Shown: piece by piece, positions 24,554 to 32,737 of the stretch | How the letters are laid out: every line of letters starts with the position of its first letter | How positions within the stretch are numbered: position 1 is the stretch's first letter | Source of the DNA: Agromyces seonyuensis | GTDB taxonomy: Bacteria; Actinomycetota; Actinomycetes; Actinomycetales; Microbacteriaceae | Length of the DNA: 47,548 nucleotides | Assembly (NCBI RefSeq): GCF_009789225.1 | Contig: NZ_WSTA01000024.1 | Coordinates: 1 to 47,548, forward strand | Direction of reading: 5' to 3' | The notes under the pieces: model-generated | Told to the model about the DNA's origin: nothing | The model's database searches: none | What the model saw: the letters and a program-made list of their open reading frames with translations, nothing else | Program-made: the position numbers and the translations under genes

Positions 24554-25669
24554 GTGACGATCGAGGAGTTCAACGCCGGATTCACCGAGGAACCCGGCTA
24601 TCTCGACTACGGCCGCATCGGCCCGATCTCGGTCGCCGCGCTCGAGGAGTCGCTCGCGCTCTCGCACACCCTGCAGCGGGCCCGGCACGGGAGCCTCGAC
24701 GTGTTCGCCGAGCAGGACGAGCGGGTGCGCCGCGCCGCCGGTGCCCTGCTGCGGCTGCCGGCCGACCACGTGGTCTTCCAGCCGAACACGAGCCAGGGGC
24801 TCATGCACGCCCTCTTCGGCGTCACCGGCGAGGTGCTGCTCTCCGCAGGAGAGTTCCCGAGCCTGCCGATCGCCGCCGTGCGCGCCGAGGAGGCGCTCCA
24901 CGTCGCCCGGCCGCGCTGGCTCGAGACCGACCACGGCCGCGTCACGCCCGGCGCGGTTCGCGAGCAGCTCGGCGACGCCGTCGCCGTCGCGGTGAGTCTC
25001 GTCGACTCCCGTACCGGCTTCGTCGCCGACCTCGAGGGCATCCGTCAGGTCATCGGCGACCGTCTGCTCATCGTCGACGCCATCCAGGGCGTCGGCGTCG
25101 TCGACGCCGCGTTCGAGGCGGCCGACGTCGTCGCGTTCGGCGGTCAGAAGTGGCTGCGCTCCGGCTGGGGCACGGGCGTCCTCGGACTCAGCGATCGCGC
25201 CCTGGAGGCGCTCACACCGGTCTTCTCGGGCTTCACCGGCACCGTCGACGACGAGGTGTGGGGCGAGGTGCCGCCGCCCGCGCCGTCGGCGCGCGCGTTC
25301 CGCGTCTCCAACCCCGATCCCATCGCGGAGGGCCGGCTCGCCGCGGGGATCGAGGAGGTCTCGGCGACCGGCATCGGCGCGATCGCGGCCGCCGTCGCGG
25401 AGCGCGTGAGCGAGGTCGTCGACCTCGCCGACGAGTTCGCCGTGCCCGTCGTCTCCTCGCGCGACGAGCGCGAACGGGCCGGCATCGTGGTGCTGGAACC
25501 CGCCGACGACCAGACGACGGCGCTCACCGCGTCGCTGCACAACCACGGCGTGACGGCCTCCACCCGGCAGGGGCGGGTGCGCCTCAGCATCCACTCGGCG
25601 ACGAGTTCGGAGACCGTCGAGATGCTGCGCGGCGCGTTCGTGTCCTTCTCCTCCGCTGCCGTGTATTGA
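24554..25669 (+). CDS. Class V aminotransferase (cysteine desulfurase-like PLP enzyme)
   Basis: A 371-aa PLP fold I protein. The Schiff-base lysine is K199 in FGGQKWLRSGWGTGVLGL, preceded by the cofactor-binding LLIVDAIQGVGVVDA; the substrate-facing FQPNTSQGLMHALFG replaces the usual cysteine desulfurase N-terminus. The C-terminal small domain ends in RQGRVRLSIHSATSSETVEML, where the Arg should bind a substrate carboxylate. I see no catalytic Cys loop typical of IscS/SufS, so a transaminase, isopenicillin-epimerase-like or kynureninase-like role is as likely; the substrate is unknown. GTG 24554 has AAGGGGAA with about 7-nt spacing. Confidence 0.85.
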   Translation: MTIEEFNAGFTEEPGYLDYGRIGPISVAALEESLALSHTLQRARHGSLDVFAEQDERVRRAAGALLRLPADHVVFQPNTSQGLMHALFGVTGEVLLSAGEFPSLPIAAVRAEEALHVARPRWLETDHGRVTPGAVREQLGDAVAVAVSLVDSRTGFVADLEGIRQVIGDRLLIVDAIQGVGVVDAAFEAADVVAFGGQKWLRSGWGTGVLGLSDRALEALTPVFSGFTGTVDDEVWGEVPPPAPSARAFRVSNPDPIAEGRLAAGIEEVSATGIGAIAAAVAERVSEVVDLADEFAVPVVSSRDERERAGIVVLEPADDQTTALTASLHNHGVTASTRQGRVRLSIHSATSSETVEMLRGAFVSFSSAAVY

Positions 25670-25729
25670 GCGTCGCACGGCCCCTCCGCGGGACGAATGT
25701 GAACAGCGCGAGACGATTCCGCGTGTTGC

Positions 25730-25866
25730 TTGCACGTCCGTGCCGGCCCGACGTAAGTTGACCGGCATCAGGCAGAGCGCCTGATCGGGCCGGCTTCGTT
25801 CAGCTCGATCGAGAGGATGTCACCGGCTCGCAGAACCGGGCTTCACGCCCGGGGCGGGGAGTGGTT
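25730..25866 (+). promoter_or_regulatory. Promoter and structured leader of phoH
   Basis: TTGCAC (25730-25735) and TAAGTT (25754-25759), 18 nt apart, form the best two-box promoter in the window. The leader of about 100 nt has two hairpins: ATCAGGC/GCCTGAT with an AGAGC loop (25767-25785) and CCGGGC/GCCCGG with a TTCAC loop (25836-25852), the latter just before the GGGGCGGGGA ribosome-binding region. No known riboswitch consensus was recognised. Confidence 0.55.
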
Positions 25867-27258
25867 GTGACTGCACTCGAATCACCGAAGTCGACCGGCC
25901 GGGCGCAGGGCGTCCGGCCGGATGCGCGTTCGGCCGAGACTCCCGGATCAGCGGACGAGATCCGCACCGGCGAGCGGACGTTCGTGCTCGACACTTCGGT
26001 GCTCCTGAGCGACCCGAAAGCGCTCTTCAATTTCGCCGAGCACGCCGTCGTGCTGCCGGTGGTCGTCATCACCGAACTGGAGGCCAAGCGCAACGATCCC
26101 GAGATCGGGTACTTCGCCCGGCAGAGCCTGCGCATCCTCGACGAGCTGCGCATCGAGCACGAGCGGCTCGACTTCCCGATCCCGGTGGGCGAGGGCGGTT
26201 CGCTCCGCGTCGAGCTGAACCACTCGAACCCGGCGGTGCTGCCGAGCGGCATGCGGCTGGGCGACAACGACTCGCGCATCCTCGCGTGCGCGATGAACCT
26301 CGCGAACGACGGGCTCGACGTCTGCGTCGTCTCGAAGGACCTGCCCCTGCGCGTCAAGGCCGCCTCCATCGGCCTCGACGCCGAGGAGTACCGCCACGAG
26401 CTCGCGATCGACTCGGGCTGGACGGGCATGGCGATGGTCGCCGTGTCCGCCGAGCGGATGAGCGATCTCTACGAGCACGAGGCCCTCGACCTCGCCGAGG
26501 CCGCCGGGCACCCGGTCAACACGGGCCTCGTCGTGCAGTCGGAGCGCGGCTCGGCGCTCGCGCGGGTCACCGAGCCGGGGCACGTGCGGCTCGTGCGCGG
26601 CGACCGCGACGTCTTCGGCCTCCACGGCCGCTCGGCCGAGCAGCGCCTCGCGATCGACCTCCTGCTCGACCCGGAGATCGGCATCCTCTCGCTCGGCGGC
26701 CGCGCCGGCACCGGCAAGTCGGCGCTCGCGCTTTGCGCGGGCCTCGAGGCCGTGCTGGAGCGCCAGCAGCACAAGAAGATCATGGTGTTCCGTCCGCTCT
26801 ACGCGGTCGGCGGGCAGGAGCTCGGCTATCTCCCCGGCGACCAGGTCGAGAAGATGAACCCGTGGGCGCAGGCCGTGTTCGACACGCTCGGCTCGGTCGT
26901 CAGCGACAACGTGCTCGACGAGGTCGTCGAGCGGGGCATCCTCGAGGTGCTGCCGCTCACGCACATCCGGGGCCGGTCGCTGCACGACGCGTTCGTGATC
27001 GTCGACGAGGCGCAGTCGCTCGAGCGCAACGTGCTGCTCACGGTGCTCAGCCGCATCGGGCAGAATTCGCGCGTCGTCCTCACCCACGACGTCGCCCAGC
27101 GGGACAACCTGCGGGTCGGTCGGCACGACGGCGTCGCGAGCGTCATCGAGACGCTGAAGGGCCACCCGCTCTTCGCGCACATCACCCTCACGCGCAGCGA
27201 GCGTTCGGCGATCGCGGCGCTCGTGAGCGAGATGCTCGACGGGCTCGAACTGGCCTGA
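25867..27258 (+). CDS. phoH: PIN-PhoH ATPase (PhoH2-like RNA helicase/RNase)
   Basis: A 463-aa fusion. The N-terminal PIN nuclease domain starts at [11 protein letters not shown] (D42 as first metal ligand) and includes [13 protein letters not shown] and [15 protein letters not shown]; the C-terminal PhoH P-loop domain has Walker [12 protein letters not shown] (K284), Walker [12 protein letters not shown], and the [16 protein letters not shown] end. This is the PhoH2 architecture, described in mycobacteria as sequence-specific RNA helicase and RNase within a toxin-antitoxin pair (PhoAT). I see no antitoxin-like small gene directly upstream. GTG 25867 is preferred over GTG 25861 because of its spacing from GGGGCGGGGA. 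Own promoter and leader; a terminator follows. Confidence 0.92.
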   Translation: MTALESPKSTGRAQGVRPDARSAETPGSADEIRTGERTFVLDTSVLLSDPKALFNFAEHAVVLPVVVITELEAKRNDPEIGYFARQSLRILDELRIEHERLDFPIPVGEGGSLRVELNHSNPAVLPSGMRLGDNDSRILACAMNLANDGLDVCVVSKDLPLRVKAASIGLDAEEYRHELAIDSGWTGMAMVAVSAERMSDLYEHEALDLAEAAGHPVNTGLVVQSERGSALARVTEPGHVRLVRGDRDVFGLHGRSAEQRLAIDLLLDPEIGILSLGGRAGTGKSALALCAGLEAVLERQQHKKIMVFRPLYAVGGQELGYLPGDQVEKMNPWAQAVFDTLGSVVSDNVLDEVVERGILEVLPLTHIRGRSLHDAFVIVDEAQSLERNVLLTVLSRIGQNSRVVLTHDVAQRDNLRVGRHDGVASVIETLKGHPLFAHITLTRSERSAIAALVSEMLDGLELA

Positions 27259-27276
27259 TCGGTCGGTCCAGGCGAG

Positions 27277-27310
27277 CGGCCGGCCCCGAGGATGCCTCGG
27301 GCGCCGGCCG
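27277..27310 (+). terminator. Terminator after phoH
   Basis: CGGCCGGC-CCCGAGG (27277-27291) pairs with CCTCGGG-C-GCCGGCCG (27295-27310), 15 bp with a 1-nt bulge and an ATG loop. A GGATGC hexamer runs across the loop. Confidence 0.8.
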
Positions 27311-27357
27311 TTCCGCTGCCCGCGCTCGAACTCGGGGGCGGATGCCGCTGGCGCTCG

Positions 27358-27378
27358 CTATCTCGATATAGATAGGGT
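27358..27378 (+). promoter_or_regulatory. PadR operator overlapping a leaderless promoter
   Basis: CTATCT (27358-27363) and AGATAG (27370-27375) form an inverted repeat around CGATAT, an AT-rich island unlike the surroundings and similar to known PadR sites. The -10 box TAGGGT (27373-27378) overlaps its right arm and ends 7 nt before ATG 27386, so binding would block transcription. Confidence 0.75.
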
Positions 27379-27385
27379 TTCGCGC

Positions 27386-27736
27386 ATGGAGGCGCTCAAA
27401 CGGATGACCGAAGCCACAGCCGATGTGCTGCGGGTGCTGCTCGCCGCCGACGACGTGGTGTGGGGACTCGCGATCATCAAGGACGCCGGGCGGCCCGCCG
27501 GCACCGTCTACCCGGTGCTCGAACGGCTCGAGCGCGCCGGGTGGATCACGGGGGAGTGGGAGACCGACGACGCCCGGTCGGGGCCGAGGCGACGCTACTA
27601 CCGGCTCACCCGCGACGGGGCGGCCGCAGCGGGCGCGGCAGTCGAGCGACGGGCGTCGGCTCGACCGGCCGGAGCCGCGAGTCGGGCCGCCGCGGTCCGC
27701 GGCGAGCGGTCCGTCGCGATCGGCGGCATCGCGTGA
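27386..27736 (+). CDS. PadR family transcriptional regulator
   Basis: A 116-aa winged-helix repressor. Helices TADVLRVLLAADDVVWGLAIIKDAG and the recognition segment RPAGTVYPVLERLERAGWITGEWE, followed by the wing SGPRRRYYRLTRDGAAAA, are the PadR signature. The C-terminal dimerisation helix is short and ends in an Ala/Arg-rich stretch, as in the PadR-s2 subgroup. Start at ATG 27386 is fixed by the TAGGGT box 7 nt upstream within the operator. It overlaps the membrane protein gene by GTGA, so the pair is one autoregulated unit. Confidence 0.9.
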   Translation: MEALKRMTEATADVLRVLLAADDVVWGLAIIKDAGRPAGTVYPVLERLERAGWITGEWETDDARSGPRRRYYRLTRDGAAAAGAAVERRASARPAGAASRAAAVRGERSVAIGGIA

Positions 27737-28869
27737 GCGGCCGCGCCTGGGCCGAGCGCGTCGTCGACCTCGCAGCCTCGACCCTGCCCGCCGCGATCCG
27801 CGCGGAGCGCCGCGAGGCGTGGCGCGCCGACCTCCGGGACGCCGAATCGCTCGGGCTCGGCCGCAGCGGGATCGCGGTCGGCGCTGTACGGGCGGCGCTC
27901 GCGACGCCGCGCGACGCCCGCGCCTGGGGCATCGCCCCCGGTCGGCTCGCGGTGCGACGCGGGCGCTGGGCGATCGCGCTCTTCGTCGTCGCCGTCATCC
28001 TCGTCGTCGCGGGCTGGCTCGCGCCGCCGCTGCCGGGCGCGATCGTCGGCACCGGCCTGCTGCTCGGCGCCGCGTTCCTCGGTGCCGTCGGTCTCGTGCT
28101 GGCCGGAGCCGCCCTGCACGCCCTGCTGGCCGGGCAGCCGGCCGGCGCGCGCTGGACGATCGTGCTGCTGGCGCCGATCGCCGCGATCCCCGTCCTCGCC
28201 GTGGTGCTCCTGCTCGGCGGCATGCCTGCGGTCGTCGCGGGCACCCTGCTCGGCGGGCTCGGCATCGCGGCCGCGACCTGGTGGTGGCCGCGCGACCCCG
28301 ATCCGAGGCGACGCCGCTCCCGTCCCGGCATCCCGGAGCGGTTCGGCGCCCGGGCGAGCGCGTTCGCGGGGGCCGTCGCGATCTCCGGCGCGCTCGCGGT
28401 CGTCGTGCTGAACATCTTCGTGTGGGAGCCGATGGCCAAGGTGCCCGGCCTCCGGCTCGACGAGCTGTACGCCCGGATGTCGGCTGCGGGGGAGTCGCCG
28501 ACCTCGTCCGTCCCGTTCGTCGTGGTCTGGGTCGTCTCCTGGCTGCCGCTCGTCGTCGGGCTGCTGCTGGTCGCCGTCGTCGGCCCGCGCGGCCGGCTCG
28601 CCCGGCTTGACGCACGCCGCCTCGCCCGCGCCGCACTGGTCGCGGTCGCCGCGATCGGATTCGGGCAGTGGTTCGCCGGGTTCGGCATGGGGATGAGCGT
28701 GGCCGACGCCTTCGGCACGACCGGCGGCGGCGCAGGCTGGGTCACCGCCGCGATCTCCGCGACGTCGCTCCTCTGCGGCATCGCCGCGGCCCTGCGCGTG
28801 CTCCCGCCGCCGGACCTGCCGGACCCGCCGTCGGCGTCGATCGACCCGGTCGCCGCGGCACCGGCCTGA
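27733..28869 (+). CDS. PadR-linked polytopic membrane protein of unknown function
   Basis: A 378-aa protein. The first 75 residues are cytoplasmic and basic; the stretch AERVVDLAASTLPAAIRAERREAWRADLRDAESLG resembles the N-terminal segment of membrane proteins that travel with PadR regulators, where it is thought to interact with them. About eight membrane helices follow (for example WAIALFVVAVILVVAGWLAPPL, TIVLLAPIAAIPVLAVVLLLGG, FVVVWVVSWLPLVVGLLLVAVVG), separated by an Arg-rich cytoplasmic loop near 190-205. No transporter or enzyme motif is visible. GTG 27733 overlaps the padR stop. It may sense or respond to membrane stress, which is inference only. Confidence 0.75.
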   Translation: MSGRAWAERVVDLAASTLPAAIRAERREAWRADLRDAESLGLGRSGIAVGAVRAALATPRDARAWGIAPGRLAVRRGRWAIALFVVAVILVVAGWLAPPLPGAIVGTGLLLGAAFLGAVGLVLAGAALHALLAGQPAGARWTIVLLAPIAAIPVLAVVLLLGGMPAVVAGTLLGGLGIAAATWWWPRDPDPRRRRSRPGIPERFGARASAFAGAVAISGALAVVVLNIFVWEPMAKVPGLRLDELYARMSAAGESPTSSVPFVVVWVVSWLPLVVGLLLVAVVGPRGRLARLDARRLARAALVAVAAIGFGQWFAGFGMGMSVADAFGTTGGGAGWVTAAISATSLLCGIAAALRVLPPPDLPDPPSASIDPVAAAPA

Positions 28870-28906
28870 GCACGGGCCCGAGCGCAGCACCCGGCCGCGC
28901 CGGGCG

Positions 28907-28912
28907 TAGCGT
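28907..28912 (+). promoter_or_regulatory. -10 box of the PPOX flavoprotein gene
   Basis: TAGCGT ends 7 nt before ATG 28920. A Shine-Dalgarno-like GGAGGA falls in the same 7 nt, too close to be fully transcribed if transcription starts at the ATG. Confidence 0.5.
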
Positions 28913-28919
28913 GGAGGAC

Positions 28920-29546
28920 ATGGACTTCGGCGGGACCCAGATCACGACGCGCGACGAGCTCGAATCGATCGTCGGCACCCCGAACGCCGCGGCGCGCGAC
29001 AAGGAGCGCGACCGGCTGCACGAGCTCGACCGGGCCTGGCTCGCCGCGTCCCCGCTCTACTTCGTCGCCACGGGCGACGCCCGCGGGCTCGACGTCTCGC
29101 CGAAGGGCGACCCCGCCGGTTCGGTGCTCGTGCTCGACGACCGCACGATCGCCCTGCCGGAACGCCCGGGCAACCGCCGGGCCGACGGCTTCCACAACCT
29201 CTTGACCGACCCGCGTATCGGGCTGATCTTCGTCATCCCCGGTCGCGGCGACACCCTCCGCGTGAACGGGCGCGCCCGCATCCTGCGCGACGCCCCCTAT
29301 GCCGAGCGGATGCTCGTGCGCGGCCACACGCCGACCCTCGTCGTCGAGGTCGCGGTCGAGGAGGTCTTCCACCACTGCTCGAAGGCGTTCCTCCGCTCCA
29401 AGGCGTGGGATCCGGCGACGTGGGCGCCCGAGGCGCTCGTGCCGCGCCGTGCCGTCGTCGCGAAGTCCCTCGACCGCCGGGGCGACGCGCTCGAGGACCT
29501 CGACGCCTACTACGGGCCGTCGTACGAGGCATCCATCTACGGCTGA
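28920..29546 (+). CDS. Pyridoxamine 5'-phosphate oxidase-like (PPOX) FMN-binding protein, DR_2398-type
   Basis: A 208-aa split-barrel flavoprotein. Segments LYFVATGDARGLDVSPKGDPAGSVLVLDDRTIALPERPGNRRADGFHNLLTDPRIGLIFVIPGRGDTLRVNGRARI are strongly characteristic of the PPOX-class probable FMN enzymes, and the SPKG and RPGNRR residues should line the FMN site. The C-terminal half contains FHHCSKAFLRSKAWDP, also conserved in this group. The substrate is unknown, and a pyridoxine role should not be assumed. Single gene with its own -10 box, followed by a bidirectional terminator shared with fumC. Confidence 0.88.
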   Translation: MDFGGTQITTRDELESIVGTPNAAARDKERDRLHELDRAWLAASPLYFVATGDARGLDVSPKGDPAGSVLVLDDRTIALPERPGNRRADGFHNLLTDPRIGLIFVIPGRGDTLRVNGRARILRDAPYAERMLVRGHTPTLVVEVAVEEVFHHCSKAFLRSKAWDPATWAPEALVPRRAVVAKSLDRRGDALEDLDAYYGPSYEASIYG

Positions 29547-29596
29547 GCATGGCGGCCGAGGGACGACCCCGCTCGGTTCGGCCCTGCCCGGAACGA

Positions 29597-29635
29597 CGGA
29601 TGCCCCGCGCCGCAGCGTGCGGCACGGGGCATCCG
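29597..29635. terminator. Bidirectional terminator built from an inverted GGATGC pair
   Basis: CGGATGCCCCG (29597-29607) pairs perfectly with CGGGGCATCCG (29625-29635), and a nested CCGCA/TGCGG stem closes the tip. It lies between the convergent PPOX and fumC genes. Confidence 0.8.
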
Positions 29636-29649
29636 GGGCGTTCGGCGGG

Positions 29650-31062
29650 TCAGGCCTGCGGCGGGCGCGTCATCGAGAGCAGGTCGAGGGCCGAGTCGAG
29701 CTGCGCCTCGGTGAGCTCGCCGCGCTCGACGTAGCCGAGGTCGATCACGGCCTCGCGCACGGTGATGCCCTGCTTGACCGAGTGCTTGGCGATCTTCGCC
29801 GCGGCCTCGTAGCCGATGAGCTTGTTGAGCGGCGTCACGATCGAGGGCGACATGCCGGCCAGCGCGGTCGCGCGCTCGGTGTTCGGCTCGAGGCCGTCGA
29901 CGGTCTTGTCGGCGAGCACGCGGACCGCGTTCGAGAGCAGTCGGATCGACTCGAGCAGCGCCGTGCCCATGACGGGGATCTGCACGTTGAGCTCGAACGA
30001 GCCCGACGCGCCGGCCCACGCGATGGTCGCGTCGTTGCCGATGACGCGCGCGGCGACCATGAGGGTCGCCTCCGGCACGACGGGGTTGACCTTGCCCGGC
30101 ATGATCGACGAACCCGGCTGGAGGTCGGGGATGTGGATCTCGGCGAGACCGGTGTTGGGGCCCGAGCCCATCCAGCGGAGGTCGTTGTTGATCTTCGTGA
30201 GGCTCACGGCGATCGTGCGCAGCGCGCCCGAGGCGTCCACGAGCCCGTCGCGGTTCGCCTGCGCCTCGAAGTGGTCGGCCGCCTCGGTGATGGGCAGCTC
30301 GGTGTCGCGCACGAGGATGCCGATGACGCGCTGCGGGAAGCCCGCGGGCGTGTTGATGCCGGTGCCGACGGCGGTGCCGCCGAGGGGGACCTCCGCGACG
30401 CGCGGCAGCGCCGTGCGCACGCGCTCGATGCCGAGGCGGATCTGACGGGCGTAGCCGCCGAACTCCTGGCCGAGCGTCACCGGGGTCGCGTCCATGAGGT
30501 GGGTGCGGCCCGACTTGACGATGCCCGCCCAGTCTTCGGCCTTGCGCTCGAGGGAGACCGCGAGGTGGTCGAGCGAGGGGATGAGCTCGTCGATGAGCGC
30601 GGCCGTCACGGCGATGTGCACGGACGTCGGGAACACGTCGTTGGAGGACTGCGACGCGTTGACGTGGTCGTTGGGGTGCACGGGCGAGCCGAGCTTGCCC
30701 GTCGCGAGCGTCGCGAGGACCTCGTTCATGTTCATGTTCGACGACGTGCCGGAGCCGGTCTGGTACACGTCGACCGGGAACTGCGCGGCGAGGTCGACGC
30801 CGCCCTCGATGACCTCGTCGGCCGCCGCGACGATCGCGTCCGCGATCGACTGGTCGAGCACGCCGAGCTCGGCGTTGGCCTGGGCCGCCGCGCGCTTGAT
30901 GCGGGCGAGGGAGACGATCTGGGCGGCCTCGAGGCCCTTGCCGGAGATCGGGAAGTTCTCGACGGCCCGCTGGGTCTGCGCGCGGTAGAGCGCCGAGACC
31001 GGCACGCGGACCTCGCCCATCGTGTCGTGCTCGATGCGGTATTCGGTGTTGTCGTCCACCAC
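29650..31062 (-). CDS. fumC: Class II fumarate hydratase
   Basis: Interconverts fumarate and L-malate in the TCA cycle. The 470-aa protein shows the complete class II pattern: [33 protein letters not shown], the [22 protein letters not shown] block with the catalytic-site His, [10 protein letters not shown], and the family signature [11 protein letters not shown] on the flexible loop. It needs no Fe-S cluster. GTG 31062 or GTG 31059 can be the start; GGAG lies about 10 nt upstream of the first. It follows the carbonic anhydrase gene by 42 nt and is the last gene of the reverse-strand run that begins with xseA. Confidence 0.96.
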   Translation of the reverse strand: MVDDNTEYRIEHDTMGEVRVPVSALYRAQTQRAVENFPISGKGLEAAQIVSLARIKRAAAQANAELGVLDQSIADAIVAAADEVIEGGVDLAAQFPVDVYQTGSGTSSNMNMNEVLATLATGKLGSPVHPNDHVNASQSSNDVFPTSVHIAVTAALIDELIPSLDHLAVSLERKAEDWAGIVKSGRTHLMDATPVTLGQEFGGYARQIRLGIERVRTALPRVAEVPLGGTAVGTGINTPAGFPQRVIGILVRDTELPITEAADHFEAQANRDGLVDASGALRTIAVSLTKINNDLRWMGSGPNTGLAEIHIPDLQPGSSIMPGKVNPVVPEATLMVAARVIGNDATIAWAGASGSFELNVQIPVMGTALLESIRLLSNAVRVLADKTVDGLEPNTERATALAGMSPSIVTPLNKLIGYEAAAKIAKHSVKQGITVREAVIDLGYVERGELTEAQLDSALDLLSMTRPPQA

Positions 31063-31104
31063 GATGGGGAGTCTCCGTTTCAGGTCGTGCGTCGCCCGTG
31101 GCCG

Positions 31105-31791
31105 TCAGGCGTGCTGGGGGGCGCGGGGCTGGAGGTCGATCTCGCCCACGGCGAGCTCGGGTTCGATGCGCCCCTCGACGAGTCGGTAGGTCGCGCCGAC
31201 GACAGCCAGCGTACCCGCCGCGACCGCCTCGGAGACGATCTCGGAGGCCGCCAGGAGCTCGGACACTGTGTCGCGCAGGTGGGCGCGGCCGACCTCGTGG
31301 GCGTCGATCTCCGACGTGTCGATCCGGACGCCCCGCTCGACGCCCGCGACGCGGCGCACCGCTGGGACGATGTTCGAGATCAGCTGCGAGATGTGCACGG
31401 GCAGGAGCGGGGCGTGCTCGCCCTGCGAGTCGATGGCGGCGCGCACGGCGCCGCAGTGCTCGTGGGCCACGACGACGACCAGCGGCGTCTTCAGCACCTC
31501 GACGGCGTACTCGAGCGAGCCGACGACGGAGGACGAGACGATCTGACCGGCGTTGCGCACGACGAACGCGTCGCCCAGGCCGACGTCGAAGACGAGCTCG
31601 GCCGGAACGCGGGAGTCGGAGCAGCTGAAGAGCGCGGTGAAGGGCGCCTGGCCGGTCTCGAGCGACGCGCGGTGCGCCGGGTCCTGGCGCGGGTGCGCGG
31701 AGGTGCCGGCCGCGTAGCGGTCGTTGCCCGCGGCGAGGGCGTCCCAGGCGGCCTGGGGCGTGGTCGGACGGGATTCGGCTTCGGCGCTCAC
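31105..31791 (-). CDS. Beta-class carbonic anhydrase
   Basis: Catalyses CO2/bicarbonate interconversion. The 228-aa protein has the zinc ligands C57 (in FSCSDSRVPAE, with the D59-R61 dyad) and H110-x-x-C113 (VVAHEHCGAV), and the RNAGQIV segment lining the active site. The N-terminus WDALAAGNDRYAAGTSAHPRQD is usual for the actinobacterial type. GTG 31791 has GGAAGGAA upstream. It lies between DUF4245 (55-nt gap) and fumC (42-nt gap) in the reverse-strand run; supply of bicarbonate for anaplerotic carboxylation near a TCA gene is a plausible but unproven link. Confidence 0.94.
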   Translation of the reverse strand: MSAEAESRPTTPQAAWDALAAGNDRYAAGTSAHPRQDPAHRASLETGQAPFTALFSCSDSRVPAELVFDVGLGDAFVVRNAGQIVSSSVVGSLEYAVEVLKTPLVVVVAHEHCGAVRAAIDSQGEHAPLLPVHISQLISNIVPAVRRVAGVERGVRIDTSEIDAHEVGRAHLRDTVSELLAASEIVSEAVAAGTLAVVGATYRLVEGRIEPELAVGEIDLQPRAPQHA

Positions 31792-31846
31792 GGGCGTTCC
31801 TTCCGGTGGGTTCGGATGCTGCGTCGGGGCCCGGCCGGGCCCGGGT

Positions 31847-32497
31847 TCATTCGGCGGGCGTCGCGGCGACGGCGGGGCCGATGGCCTCCGCGAACTCGGC
31901 GAACTCCGCGGGTTCGGCGGTGCCGAAGAGCACGAACGTCGACTCGCCCTCGCCGGTCACCATCGCGTACTCGATGTTGCCGACGTCCTCCGCGGAGGCG
32001 CGGTTGTCGTAGACCGTCCACTCGACGCCGTCGACGGTCGCGGTCGTCGTCGACAGCGGGTCGCCGATGATGCCGTCGACCCACTCGTCGGTCGCGTCGA
32101 AGCCCTGGTGCATGCCGAGGAACTGCCCGCCGGGCGTCACGAAGCCGAGGTACCAGCTCTCGACCTCGGTGTCGGCGTCGGTGCGCAACTCGGCGGCGTT
32201 GGACTTCCAGCCGGAGTCGAGGTTGGGGACGGCGATCGTGCGCCCCGGCTCACCGGACTGCACTTCGGCCGCGGCCGCCCGGTAGTCGACCGGGTTGTCG
32301 AGCGTCGTCGACGAGCCGCGGGGCACGCCGAGGATGATGACGACGAGCACGAGCAACGAGCCCACGAGGGCCCAGATGAGGTTGCGGGTCGTGCGGGCGC
32401 CGCCGTGGATGCGGGAGGCCTTGGCCTTGCGGGCGGCCGTCTCCTCGGGCGTCTCGGGCCGGCCGAGCTCGGCGACGATTCCGGGCTTGCGCGCCAT
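31847..32497 (-). CDS. DUF4245 domain-containing lipoprotein-like membrane protein
   Basis: A 216-aa protein with a cytoplasmic N-terminus (1-38), one membrane helix (about 39-57, NLIWALVGSLLVLVVIILG) and an extracytoplasmic domain with the DUF4245 pattern VDYRAAAAEVQSGEPGRTIAVPNLDSGWKSNAAEL and SWYLGFVTPGGQFLGMHQG. Function unknown. ATG 32497 shares one base with the xseB stop (TGATG), which fixes the start and implies coupled translation. In mycobacteria a DUF4245 gene also lies between glpX/fum and xseB (Rv1100 region, from memory). The anchor is a helix, not a lipobox. Confidence 0.88.
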   Translation of the reverse strand: MARKPGIVAELGRPETPEETAARKAKASRIHGGARTTRNLIWALVGSLLVLVVIILGVPRGSSTTLDNPVDYRAAAAEVQSGEPGRTIAVPNLDSGWKSNAAELRTDADTEVESWYLGFVTPGGQFLGMHQGFDATDEWVDGIIGDPLSTTTATVDGVEWTVYDNRASAEDVGNIEYAMVTGEGESTFVLFGTAEPAEFAEFAEAIGPAVAATPAE

Positions 32498-32727
32498 CAG
32501 CGATCGCCCTCCTCGGCGTCGGCCTCGATGCCCGCGCGCGCGGCGTCGAGCCGGGCCTTCGCGCCGATGAGCCACTCCTCGCAGCGGCGGGCGAGGGCCT
32601 CGCCCCGCTCCCACAGCGCGAGCGAGCGCTCGAGGGTCGCGTTGCCCTGCTCGAGCTCGCCCACGACGCGGATGAGCTCGTCGCGGGACTCCTCGTAGGA
32701 GAGCGTGGCGATGTCGGCCTCTGGCAT
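32497..32727 (-). CDS. xseB: Exodeoxyribonuclease VII small subunit
   Basis: Small helical subunit that assembles in several copies on XseA. The 76 aa contain the family core LSYEESRDELIRVVGELEQGNATLERSLALWERGEALARRCEEWLIGAKARLDAA, with the conserved LE.G...LE.S..L.ERGE pattern. ATG 32727 is preferred because AGGA lies 8 nt upstream; ATG 32736, only 1 nt after the xseA stop, would add three residues. Translationally linked to xseA before it and DUF4245 after it. Confidence 0.93.
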   Translation of the reverse strand: MPEADIATLSYEESRDELIRVVGELEQGNATLERSLALWERGEALARRCEEWLIGAKARLDAARAGIEADAEEGDR

Positions 32728-32737
32728 GGGGGTCATC

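Noticed and set aside
22358-24585. Reverse-strand frame of several hundred codons across the small membrane protein, hemolysin III and uppS genes
   Set aside because: It crosses terminators and divergent promoters and its residues look like out-of-frame translation; no family was recognised.
24554-25669. Cysteine desulfurase (IscS/SufS) for the class V aminotransferase
   Set aside because: The catalytic Cys loop was not found and no Fe-S assembly genes adjoin; only the fold and PLP lysine are supported.
25670-25866. Small antitoxin gene upstream of phoH
   Set aside because: Only a 12-codon GTG frame near 25723 was seen; it overlaps the promoter and has no ribosome-binding site.
27598-28890. 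Long reverse-strand open frames over the PadR-linked membrane protein gene
   Set aside because: They are antisense to a frame with strong codon bias and clear membrane helices, and encode low-complexity Arg/Asp/Gly-rich sequence. Long antisense frames are expected at this G+C.
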